A DNA stretch of 24,493 nt from Hymenopellis radicata (lineage: Eukaryota > Basidiomycota > Agaricomycetes > Agaricales > Physalacriaceae): contig JADNRX010000740.1 of assembly GCA_015501595.1 (NCBI GenBank), positions 1-24,493 of the forward strand, given 5' to 3'. Shown in pieces: positions 10,309-18,947 of this stretch. Made by a program: the position numbers and the translations under genes. Position 1 is the stretch's first letter. Every line of letters starts with the position of its first letter. The notes below the pieces were generated by a model. It searched no databases, was not told the origin of the DNA, and saw nothing but the letters and a program-made list of their open reading frames with translations.

Positions 10309-12578
10309 TCACCCAATGTTCACAACCGGTGCGTCAAGATTAACCGAACCTGGGGGCAGCATCCTCAACTGAGCCCTCAGAGCGTTATCGCAATTCACAA
10401 GATTCTGGTGAGACTGCTCTTCCTTCGTACGACGACGAGAAGGATGCACGCTCCATATCTTACACGCGACGTCGTGCGACTGGCGCGCGCGGCCCATGAA
10501 GTCGAGGGCGTTGCGCAACGTGAGTGCGCCGGCAATGCGGAAATGTTGCAGCGCACAGGATAGATATTCTAGATATTACAGCATGAATGCCAGTTCAACA
10601 CCAAAGAGAAGGGGATCGGACGTACTGGCATGATCCTCGTCGTCAGTCGGGTAGCACTCCGCGGCGAGGAGGTACAGCTCAGCGGCTTCCTTATTCTGCC
10701 TGTTCATTTCTGCGCGATCTGAGCCCGCTCGCACAGCGAGATCAGAGTGGTAGTAGGCTTTGATGCTAAACATTTGGATGTCACGGGGGAATACACCAGC
10801 GGCAGAATACTCACGAGTAGGCATGGCCCTTGCAGTAGTCGTAGAATGACAAGAAGTACCCTGGATCTTCTTCACCCTCAACCCACAAAGGTTCAGTGGG
10901 ACCCTCATCGTGTTGCAAGTCTTCCAGGATAAGATTGGCATGCTCTAATGCAGTCTCGAGATACTCTCGGCGGTCTCCTGCGGTCTTGGCCGAATCTCCA
11001 TAGGCCTATATAAACACAAGAATAAGATCACAGCAACAGGGAAGTAAACCATTTCCTTACCGTGAGAAGAGCCTTGAGGTAATAATTGCGCACCGAGCGC
11101 AGGAAAATGTCGCTAAACACTTCACCCTTGTCGTCGAGAGGAACGTCCTTGAACTCATTGCGTCCCCATTCGATAACATTGAGTGCTTGTCTGCAGTATT
11201 CCAGTTCAGACCGAGTGTTGTTATCCAATAAGCGCTCAAGCAAGCCCCGAATAATCCAAAACCTACAGCGTCATGGTATGGGTAAACGAACGAAGGCAAG
11301 TCGCAGACACAAACCGGATCGTCAAATCAATATCAGGGCGAACTGCGACCCATCCCTTCTCGGCTAGACGAGTCGGTGCATCCCGCTTTACGCTATCTGG
11401 ACCCAGTCCGAGCCAAGGATTGTGTCTCTGACGCTCAAAGGTTCCTATAAGAACCCGTAAGATAGTCTTCTCGTAATTCCGTGTGAACGAACCACAGCGG
11501 TTATAATGCATGATCCAATTGTCCATGTCGTCCAAATGGACAATCCTCGATTCGCGTAGAATGGCGTTACAGATGAGAGATAGAGCCTGGATAAGGGACA
11601 ATCAGGTGCTTCATTGGCTGTGAGTGAATGCTGCGTACTCCTTCTTCGCCCTGCATACATGAACAGCCGATCCTGGCGCATCCTGGTTCCCCATTTTCGT
11701 TCGTACGGAGTTTAGCGGTCTTCATCCTCCTGACGCCTTCGTCGAATAACTAAAGATATGATCAGTCGTTATCGAATACCGCAAACGTGCTGATGCTTAC
11801 TTTAGAAGCCCCATTGACTACCCAGGCCTATCAATGCCTTCAGCAACACAACACACAGTTTGGGCAAAATCTCACGTACGCTACTTCTGGCTGTTCGTGA
11901 CCTTCGCAGGCCTTCCACCATCTCAGCAGCTATATCCCACGGCTGACCGCCCTCGTTGTCCCCATATATGCGAACGTCAGGTCCGCCAATGTTCGAAGAC
12001 TTGATCTTCAATCGAAGTTTTGCTTCCGCCAGCCTTTCCTTATACTCTTCCCGTTGACGTTGTTGAACTGGCGTCAAGTTTTCGGTCGGCATTGCATCTA
12101 ATGCGCCTTGCCAAGAGAGAGTGCTAGGGAGATACTCTTGCAGCGCCTGCATCGACAGACATGGTCAGTCAAAGACCGAATCGAAAAGACGCCTCAGAGT
12201 CACGCACATCTTGGGCAGTGGCGAGCCGAGCGCAAGCCTTGTAGTACGTAGGATCGATCCTGGTTGCCTACAACAGGATATGAGGACGCATTTATCGACG
12301 CATTGGAAGTGCGCTTTACTTCTACAGCGTCCCCGCACGCGTCGAGATACCTGTTCGGTCGTCTGTATGCAGTGCATGGTGCCAGACAACGATTGAACGT
12401 ACTGCTTCAGCGCGAGATGGCAGGCGGAGCGGTTCGCCCACAAAATGGCATTCTGTGGATCAAGAGCAATGGCTTTGGTGTACTGTTCGTGCGCAGCCTT
12501 GTAGTCCTTCTGCGTGAAGAGGCGGTTGCCAGCTTCTTTCAAGGATGCAGCAAGCTGGCTGTTATCGGTATCAGTCAT
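10309..12578 (-). CDS. TPR protein B, 578 aa, paralogue of the TPR gene at 5985-8130
   Basis: Eleven exons: 12578-12403, 12350-12320, 12267-12208, 12146-11880, 11827-11801, 11749-11639, 11586-11315, 11262-11061, 11005-10815, 10765-10626 and 10568-10309. They sum to 1737 bases, 579 codons, no break. The N-terminal TPR reads 'LKEAGNRLFTQKDYKAAHEQ', then 'KAIALDPQNAILWANRSAC' and 'ATRIDPTYYKACARLATAQD'. The C-terminal helical half has 'KGWVAVRPDIDLTIRFWIIR', 'DVPLDDKGEVFSDIFLRSV' and 'YLLAAECYPTDDEDHAKYLS', each the counterpart of a block in gene A. Exons 2, 3 and 8 are 31, 60 and 202 bases in both genes, so they arose by duplication. B has a longer C-terminal tail with a basic segment ('HPSRRRTKEE'). 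One intron (11263-11314) uses the weak donor GTTTGT. TPR arrays bind peptide partners, and the actual partner is unknown. Confidence 0.8.
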
Positions 12579-12598
12579 GGTGGTAAAAGGAAAAGAGA

Positions 12599-12684
12599 GG
12601 CGACGTTTGATTACTTCTCTTATAGCAACAAAGAAGCCCTAGGCGACGTTTGATTACTTCTCTTATAGCAACAAAGAAGCCCTA
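12599..12684. repeat. Perfect 43-bp tandem duplication upstream of TPR gene B
   Basis: Two identical head-to-tail copies lie at 12599-12641 and 12642-12684, each starting GGCGACGTTTGATTACTTCT. The first copy begins about 20 bases before the ATG of gene B, so the pair sits in its 5' UTR or core promoter. The lack of any difference between copies points to a recent duplication. Confidence 0.93.
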
Positions 12685-13758
12685 AGCGAAGATCCTGGTC
12701 ACGAGTTTCTTTGGTATTGTTCTCCAATTTGGACTCCAATTCCATTCAGGGCGACCGAGATATACAACGTCGGTCACGTCTATACGCGTCTAGGGCTGCA
12801 AATAAACGCGTCGGGAAAGGCAGATGACTGTGGAAAGAAAGAGACTAGCGATTAGTCATCAAAGCAGACTGATTTACGGCAGTTCTTCACTCAAGAAGAG
12901 GGGCCTTCAGAAATGACCATGGTATGGAAATTGTAAGCTGTCTCCTATAGACAGCAAGCGTATCGAAGACATTACTTATTGTCTCCCTTGAAAAGCTTCG
13001 ATCGACTTGAACCGTGAGGCCCCGGCTATCGCCCACCTTCTCGATGTCTACCGCCTCCGTCTTCTCTCCCCCATGGATCGCTTGCCACAGTGAATTCTCA
13101 TCTACATACTGGGGGGACAGTGTGTCCACAGCCAACGGGCTGTACAAATGCTAGTAGAATAGAAATGGAGAATTGTGTACGCGTGTCGAGGTTGGAATTC
13201 TGATTCCGACAGAGAGGCAGCCTTGGGTGATACTTGCAGTCATAACCGTGCGCATGTAGTATTTGTTAGATAATTTGATGGATAAGTAGTTGTGCTAGAA
13301 GCAGAGTCTGCAAGAAATCAAAGTGCAGTCGGCGGGAAGGCTTGACGCGATCGAAATCCGAAAGAGGCATTTGCGCTTTTCTCCTTCTGACCGTCATCTT
13401 TAGCCAATCCGGATGGCGACGTTTGCCGCTCGCCGTAGGAGTAACCCGTCGCGACGACTCGTTCATGGCCCGGCTGACGAGAGCCGGCTGGTGCACGTTC
13501 TAAAGTTGCGTGGGGAGGTATACGCAACTTGTGCCGACAAAAAGAGTACCCGTCCTAATGGTAGCGTCCGGACCCACCTGATTCTCTCTGCCAGCTCAAG
13601 TTGGCCGTCGATCCACGTCTCCCCAACACGCGTCGACAGCCGCGTCGCATTCATCGCGCGTGCCGGATGATATGCATCACCGTCCCGGCACGTCGACAGA
13701 ATAAATAACATAGGGAATTGTGGTTCCGAGTCTTTCCAACAACCACAACCCCAACGAT
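12685..13758. other. Gap with no recognised gene; possible small ORF 13147-12887 (-)
   Basis: About 1.07 kb between the divergently facing TPR gene B and the FAD monooxygenase. A minus-strand frame at 13147-12887 encodes 86 residues and other minus frames lie at 13266-13670, but I recognise no family in them and see no convincing splice connection. A TATA-like AATAAATAA near 13700, about 60 bases before the monooxygenase ATG, may serve that gene. Confidence 0.35.
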
Positions 13759-14895
13759 ATGACCCCAAAGCCATCTATTGCCATCGTTGGTGCGGGCCCT
13801 AGTGGTCTCACTTTTGCGCGTATCCTCCACCAGGGCGGAATAACATCCACCGTCTTTGAGCTCGATGCATCCGCGTCCGCACGCGGCCAAGGCGGCACCC
13901 TGGACATCCACGAGGAAAGCGGGCAGCGCGCCATAGCTGCTGCGGGGCTGACAGCCGAGTTCCAAAAGATCGCCCGGCCAGAGGACGACATGCTCCGGCT
14001 CGCGGATAAGACGGGTTTTCTACACATAAACCAGGAGAACCCCGGCCAGGAGCGCCCTGAAGTCGACCGCGCGCAGCTCAGGCGCATGTTCGTCGAGTCC
14101 CTTCCTGCTGATTGCATTCGGTGGGGATCCAAGGTCGTTTCTGTCGCCCCCGAATCCGCCGGGAACAAGTTTGCCATCACCCTCGCGGATGGATCTACGG
14201 CTGGCGGGTTCGACCTCGTCGTCGGCGCTGACGGGGCTTGGTCGCGCGTGCGTCCTCTTCTTACGGACGTGACGCCGTTCTACTCTGGGATCAGCAGCGT
14301 AGAATTCCACACGACACACTCAGACATGCTCACGCTCGTCGGTCGAGGAAGCTACTTCTGCTTGAGCGACAACAAGGCGCTGTTTGCGCAGCGCCAGGGC
14401 GACGGGAGTGTGCGCACGTACACGATGCTGCGCGTGCCGGAGACGTGGCTGGAGGATCAGGCGTTCCAGTTTCCCCAGGACAAGCGGCGGCTCTTAGAAG
14501 AGCACTTCGGGGACTGGAGCGAGGCGAATAAGAATTTGGTGTTGCTTTCTAGAGATAATTGGATTGTGGAGAGGAAGCTGATGATGCTGCCGGTGGACCA
14601 TAGATGGGAGACGAGGGCGGGGGTGACGCTGTTGGGGGATGCGGCGCATGTGATGACGCCGTTTGCGGGAGAGGGGGTGAACAATGCGCTGGTGGATGGG
14701 ATGGAGCTTGCGCAGGAGGTGTTGAAGAGTCCGGGTGATTTGGGAAGGGCGGTGAGGGAGTATGAGAGGGGGATGTTTGGGAGGATGGGCAAAATGGCGG
14801 AGGAGACGATGCGGGGACTGGAGATGATCTTTAATGACAGGGCCCCGATTCCCTTCAAGGAGTTTATGGAGAGCCATAGGCCGCCGCCCGAGTGA
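13759..14895 (+). CDS. FAD-dependent monooxygenase, TetX / PHBH-like, 378 aa, intronless
   Basis: A single open exon. The N-terminus 'SIAIVGAGPSGLTFARILH' carries the Rossmann GxGxxG for the FAD ADP moiety, followed by the acidic 'FELDASASARGQGGTLDIHE' (glutamate at the end of strand 2). 'DLVVGADGAWSRVRPLL' at about residues 152-168 is the DG motif. 'GVTLLGDAAHVMTPFAGEGV' at about 288-307 is the GD motif contacting the FAD ribityl chain. Known of this class: NAD(P)H-dependent hydroxylation of an aromatic or polycyclic substrate with O2, usually cytosolic. Length fits TetX-type enzymes (about 380 aa). The substrate cannot be told. The first ATG after a TATA-like AATAAATAA is taken as start. 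An in-frame GTG further upstream is not credible in a fungus. Odd: no intron among intron-rich neighbours, and codon use shifts from C-ending to G-ending codons near 14530. Confidence 0.88.
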   Translation: MTPKPSIAIVGAGPSGLTFARILHQGGITSTVFELDASASARGQGGTLDIHEESGQRAIAAAGLTAEFQKIARPEDDMLRLADKTGFLHINQENPGQERPEVDRAQLRRMFVESLPADCIRWGSKVVSVAPESAGNKFAITLADGSTAGGFDLVVGADGAWSRVRPLLTDVTPFYSGISSVEFHTTHSDMLTLVGRGSYFCLSDNKALFAQRQGDGSVRTYTMLRVPETWLEDQAFQFPQDKRRLLEEHFGDWSEANKNLVLLSRDNWIVERKLMMLPVDHRWETRAGVTLLGDAAHVMTPFAGEGVNNALVDGMELAQEVLKSPGDLGRAVREYERGMFGRMGKMAEETMRGLEMIFNDRAPIPFKEFMESHRPPPE

Positions 14896-15714
14896 AGGGC
14901 TTTATTTCTTTACATGTATGTTTTGGTAGGTATCAGTAGTTATAGGCAAGTCGTCAGTAGCTTCATAAGCATAGCAAATTTAAGGACCATTCAGATTATT
15001 TTGTTTTCGCGTTGCTGCATTCTTGGGATTGTGCATGATGATTGTAATTTATCTACATGACCGCAAAATAACCATCCTTACGCCAATCGATACACGAACC
15101 CCACTACTTTGCGCTTACATCGCTAAATGTAGTCTCGATACCCGACTTTATGGCGAAGGGAAGACAATCGTTCCCTTCTACTTATTATAAACGCTAAATG
15201 GTCTGTTGTTCTCAAGCCTTCCCTTATCGCTTTGTTGAAGATTCGCGACCGCAGGAAAAATCTCAAAGCTCTCAGCAGAAAGTGATACATACTCTGGCGT
15301 TCATTGTGAGTGGCCATCCTGTGCTCAGGTTTAGGTATGTTAGGCCAGCCACCTACAGGAGATTGTCGACGAAGAATATCGCGACGCGTCTTGCGCTCAT
15401 GTAGGTGTGCTCTAACATGATGTGTGAACGTGTCAACCCAAGCACGTTCCTCCCAACGTTGGAAGGAATGACAGCAAGTCTGTCAAAGAATCTAGGATTC
15501 AACGCAACGAAGTGGGGATATACGACGTTGTCATAACCCCAGCGAGACCGGAAAGCTTTCGTCGCTCGTCAACTAAATAGGTATAGCCTTAGCTGCCGCA
15601 TGACAGCATTGCGAGCACCATGCATGCAATAGACAGGTCGACTGCTATACCACGGTCGCGAAGGCGACGCATCATTCAGCGTATGCTTGTTGGACAAGCA
15701 CGTCAAGCGTGCAT
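14896..15714. other. Intergenic gap between convergent genes
   Basis: About 820 bases between the stops of the FAD monooxygenase (+) and FRA10AC1 (-). Only short open frames without family resemblance are present. No repeat or RNA gene was recognised. Confidence 0.4.
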
Positions 15715-16413
15715 TCAACGTCGCCGTCGAGGAGATGCGCTACGCCGCCGCCGGGGTTCCTCCTTGTCCCGACGATGTCGCCTTGGCTCTCGTTCCCCTG
15801 CGGGCCTGTCCTCTTCCTCGCTCCGCTCTTTCCTCTCCCTCTTCTCTTCCCTGCTCCGCTCATGGTGGTCTGCGCGATCCTTCCTCCGTTTCCACATGAG
15901 CTTATCCAAGCATTTCGGACACAGTACGGTTTTGACGAGCGCAGACTTGGCTTCTCCATGTTCGGTGTACGCAAAAGGCAGCTCGAGCGTCGTCAAAGAG
16001 GATGTTGTGTGGCGTGGGTCATGTTGAAGACATCGCGTATTTCCGCAGGAAGTTTCACCGGCACCAGAAAGGACCTCGTTTTCTGTGCGCCATCGAAGAG
16101 CGAACTGGATGGTAGATGTGAGCTATCAAGGACAGAAAAGCAGACGAACACGTACGTTTCCCGACTTGTAGTGCTTCAAGTCGCATACGGCAAATTCGCG
16201 GTACAGGCTTGAATAGTATTTGGATGCGAGTTTGTCTTCCCAGCTCTGTTCCTTGCCTTTAGTTTCGTCCTCTTCATCTTCGCGTAGAAATCTAATGAAA
16301 ATCAGCATTCTTCAGCATAGCAGTTGTTGTATTTACTTGTGGGAGGCTTTCAGCAAGTCAAATTCGCTAGGTCCAGCTACAGGCGAAGCGCACCGTCGAG
16401 ACCCGTATAACAT
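15715..16413 (-). CDS. FRA10AC1: FRA10AC1 family protein, 200 aa
   Basis: Three exons: 16413-16337, 16291-16156 and 16104-15715. They sum to 603 bases (201 codons), fully open. The order of blocks is the family's: 'GPSEFDLLKASHKFLREDEE', 'WEDKLASKYYSSLYREFAVC', 'DLKHYKSGN', 'FALRWRTENEVLSGAGE', 'SCGNTRC', then 'LELPFAYTEHGEAKSALVK' and 'LCPKCLDKLMWKRR'. The two CxxxxC / CxxC pairs probably bind zinc. The tail is a low-complexity Arg/Glu-rich stretch ending in an RS-like 'RRRRSASPRRRR', typical of nuclear splicing-associated proteins. Known of the family (PF09725): nuclear protein found with spliceosomes, conserved from fungi to humans, precise role unclear. The start codon has a favourable ACCACCATG context. 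Confidence 0.88.
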
Positions 16414-16729
16414 GGTGGTAAGAGTCAAGTCCTAATTTGGTCATGACGATCGACGCGTTTCCCTTTCTACTTTCATCTTACATAGTCATTTCAGTCGTCA
16501 TTTTCAATTCTCGACGCGTTTCCTCTTTGCTAGTTCCTCGTCTCAACTATTTAGCGATTGCAGCATCACCGCTAGCTCTCCTTTCCCTACACTGCCACAC
16601 AGCCGGTCATAATGGCAGTGCCACCGTGATCAATTCATTCAGTCACTGGTAAGCGCTGAGCTACCTATAATTCTTACTTTCTTCCGCCTGAAGTGCCAGA
16701 CGGACCTCTCTTCTTACACTCGCCTGCCC
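16414..16729. promoter_or_regulatory. Divergent promoter with two ACGCGT boxes
   Basis: The 316 bases lie between the start codons of FRA10AC1 (-) and the kinase-like gene (+). The 13-mer TCGACGCGTTTCC occurs twice in the same orientation, at 16450-16462 and 16511-16523, each containing ACGCGT, the MluI cell-cycle box bound by MBF in yeasts. Pyrimidine-rich tracts typical of fungal core promoters flank them. The sites are seen, but the link to cell-cycle control is inference, because ACGCGT also occurs elsewhere in this GC-mixed window. Confidence 0.45.
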
Positions 16730-17370
16730 ATGTCGCGCCCAGTCCTTCTACCAAGTTGGTTTAACTTGAACTCTAACGACGAACATTTCCGCACAGACGT
16801 GCAACGAGTGCTGAACTGTCCGTCTCCCTGGACATCCATCGCTACCATCCAGCACAACATGATCCTTCCAATCGCCGACATCATTCAAAACGTGCGTTAC
16901 ATCTTTGAACTCAAGAAACACAGAGACTCGGAATCTAACCACTCAAGAGCAGGAGTTGGATCGAGTGTCTGATGCGCTGTCAGCACGAGAGTTTCATGGA
17001 CCTCCAGTGGAACATTCTGACACGGACAAACTGTACCAGGGCAAGTGCATGAAATGTTTGCGTCGTTTAGGACGAACATATGGTATCCTACCGACCTCGT
17101 TTTCTTGCCCGGATGTCCAAATCGAAGGCAATAGACCTCTATGGGGTGGCGGATTCGCTGTATGTTTTATTACTAGATTTTTTCAACGTCTACGCAACTT
17201 ACCTGTTGCATCTCAAGGACATATGGAAAGGGAGCATGTCGCAGAACCCCGTCTGCTTGAAAGTTTTGCGATTCTTCACGGCAGGGAGCGCGAGGGAGGA
17301 ACTCTTGAAAGAATGTCCATTCCCGCGATGCGGTCAAATAAACTTACTGACTATTCCTCAGGCATTATAA
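16730..17370 (+). pseudogene. Truncated protein-kinase-like gene (N-terminal region and start of N-lobe only)
   Basis: Three exons: 16730-16891, 16953-17159 and 17218-17370. The alternative acceptor at 16949 is also in frame. The N-terminus has a helical segment ('PIADIIQN', 'QELDRVSDALSA') and a 'CMKCLRRLGRTYGILPTSF' block that precedes the kinase domain in a large agaricomycete family. It runs into 'RPLWGGGFA' + 'DIWKGSMSQNPVCLKVLRFF', the glycine-rich loop and the beta-3 lysine (VCLK in place of VAIK). After 'EELLKE' the kinase homology stops and the frame ends at 17370. No C-helix, HRD or DFG is found downstream. The product could not be an active kinase. Either the gene is a truncated remnant or a rearrangement replaced its 3' part with the bromodomain exon that follows directly. 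Confidence 0.6.
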
Positions 17371-17560
17371 AACGGTGCAGCAGTACCAGGATGACTGGAA
17401 GCTCATGTTCGATAATGCGCGGGCTTACAACCAGGAACGTTCAACTGTGTACAATGACGCGGAGGAGATGGAGAAGGTCTTCGATGCGACGTTTGAGAAG
17501 GCTATGGGCGAGTCTGGGCTCCTAGGATTTTGGATGAGAATGACTCCTCCTCCTCCGTAG
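17361..17560 (+). pseudogene. Bromodomain C-terminal exon fragment (Snf2/Sth1-type)
   Basis: After an acceptor-like CTATTCCTCAG (ending 17361) the frame reads 'HYKTVQQYQDDWKLMFDNAR', 'AYNQERSTVYNDAEEMEKVF' and ends 'LGFWMRMTPPPP' with a stop at 17558-17560. This is the last half of a bromodomain (helices B-C, with the acetyl-lysine-binding Asn in 'AYNQE') as found near the C-terminus of fungal SWI/SNF and RSC ATPases. The first half of the bromodomain and the ATPase are absent upstream, where the truncated kinase-like gene sits. The would-be intron from the kinase exon is only about 30 bases and out of phase, so a clean fusion protein is unlikely. Best seen as a displaced exon. Confidence 0.65.
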
Positions 17561-17746
17561 TATTGTTGGCGGGCGGGGATCGGTGGATCTAGGAGAGCAA
17601 CGATGTTCCTGTTACAGTATTCGTTGCGCCAAGAAACGACCTGTCCAGGTCTCGATTTTTCAGACTGAACGTTTTCACGTTAGACAAATCCTGGTCGACG
17701 GCACGGGAGGGGAGGAGGAGGGCCGACGGGATATGTGAACGCGAAT

Positions 17747-18001
17747 CTACCTCTGCGAATCCGTCGCAATACTGGCCGGACGGAGAGAGGTCGAAGGATG
17801 ACGCGGATGATATGCATTCGTCGCACTCGCTTCAAATGGATCAACAAATAATTGCACTCTCAAGTATGCAGATGTTTGCTGTGTACATAGCACGCGCGCA
17901 CATACATTCTGATCAATGGGGCGTATAGGATCGCTGGCCGCTTTAGCTTCTCGCCTGTCAAAGTAAAATTTGGGGTTGGCAGCCCGCGGCATGCTCGGCA
18001 T
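17747..18001 (-). CDS. Small hypothetical protein, 84 aa
   Basis: An uninterrupted minus-strand frame beginning 'MPSMPRAANPKFYFDRREAK' followed by 'DPIRPIDQ'. The first part has the look of a conserved N-terminal exon. A GTATGT donor-like site near 17900 suggests the true gene may be spliced. I do not recognise a family. It sits between the bromodomain fragment and TPR gene C, head to head with C. Weak evidence only. Confidence 0.2.
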   Translation of the reverse strand: MPSMPRAANPKFYFDRREAKAASDPIRPIDQNVCARVLCTQQTSAYLRVQLFVDPFEASATNAYHPRHPSTSLRPASIATDSQR

Positions 18002-18080
18002 ATTTTCATCTTCTTCTCACTGTCGTTCAAATTTTGAAACCTTGCAGCTCAAAAAGACCACGTACAAGGCTAACGAGAAA

Positions 18081-18947
18081 ATGACTTACTATAATCCTGG
18101 TTCGTCCTTCTGGCTATAATCTAAATAGGTTACTCATCCCAATATCTCTAGTATCCTACCTAGCAGACATGCGTGCGGAATCAGCTGGTGACCCTGGACG
18201 CACGGCCGCTATTGAGCAGATGCAAGCCGCCACTCCACACTGGATGAAGGATCCGGCGCAAATGTTACCGGTCCTGGCGCGGTTGCAGAAGATGGAGGAA
18301 CGATTCGGGATGCGTCCTCTAGGTGAAACGACGGAGCAGCAGACGCGCGAGAAAAAGGAACGAGCTGCCGCCGACGCTCGGACTCGGAGTGCTAAAATCA
18401 AGCTCGAGGCAAACGAGGCGTTCAGGAAGGGCGACTACAAGGAGGCTTTCGTCTTGTACAGCGTCTGCTGTCAGCTATCGGGCCATGAACCTCTTTATTT
18501 TGTGAACAGAGCCGCGGCGGGCCTCAGTACGTCCATTTCCAAGTTCTCCGAGCGGTCGAGGATCTTAATGGGTGCTACTTCTCAGGGCTCAACATATTCG
18601 CTCAAGTTCTCGCTGACGCCAGCCACCCGTTTGAAATGGATTTCAATACTATCCTACTGATTGAAATGGATTTCAGCCTCCCAAAAGCCTTTTTCCGGCG
18701 AGCGCAAGCGTACCGATTCCTGGGCGATTTCGATGCCGCTGAGGCGGATATCACAGAGGCTCTTTCTATCAGCGAATATGACCCTACTCTCGTGAAGGAG
18801 ATGGAGGAGTTGAAGCGTCTCCAGGCTCTTGATACGGAAGGACAAGAGGCGTGGCTATCCCAGCAGGAGTCAAAGACCGTCGATGAGGTGTTTGGCAGCG
18901 GCGAGGTCGAAAAGCTGGTTGAGGCGAGATTGGCTCGGCAGGACTGA
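18081..18947 (+). CDS. TPR protein C, 247 aa
   Basis: Three exons: 18081-18099, 18164-18526 and 18586-18947 (744 bases, 248 codons). A one-exon-shorter model starting at ATG 18169 is possible. After an Ala/Gln-rich N-terminus ('PGRTAAIEQMQAATPHWMKD', 'LARLQKMEERFGMRPLG') and a charged linker comes a TPR array: 'KLEANEAFRKGDYKEAFVLY', 'HEPLYFVNRAAAGL', 'AFFRRAQAYRFLGDFDAAEA'. It ends in a helical tail ('DEVFGSGEVEKLVEARLA'). This resembles fungal co-chaperone-like TPR proteins of unknown client and is not a close relative of TPR genes A and B. Odd: a 30-base in-frame insertion repeats 'EMDF' ('EMDFNTILLIEMDF') where one copy is usual. Confidence 0.68.

Noticed and set aside
13266..13774. Several minus-strand frames that could form a gene divergent from the FAD monooxygenase
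   Set aside because: Frames overlap, are basic and low in family signal, and no convincing donor-acceptor pairs join them.
14020..14877. Long open frames antisense to the FAD monooxygenase
   Set aside because: They are shadows caused by the gene's strong GC bias at third positions. The sense frame carries all FAD motifs.
15620..16212. Plus-strand Arg/Ser-rich frames over FRA10AC1
   Set aside because: They mirror the minus-strand Arg/Glu low-complexity tail and carry no motif of their own.
13665..17815. A 14-mer (CGGATGATATGCAT) shared by about 13664 and 17805
   Set aside because: An isolated short match without extended similarity. Not evidence of a repeat family.
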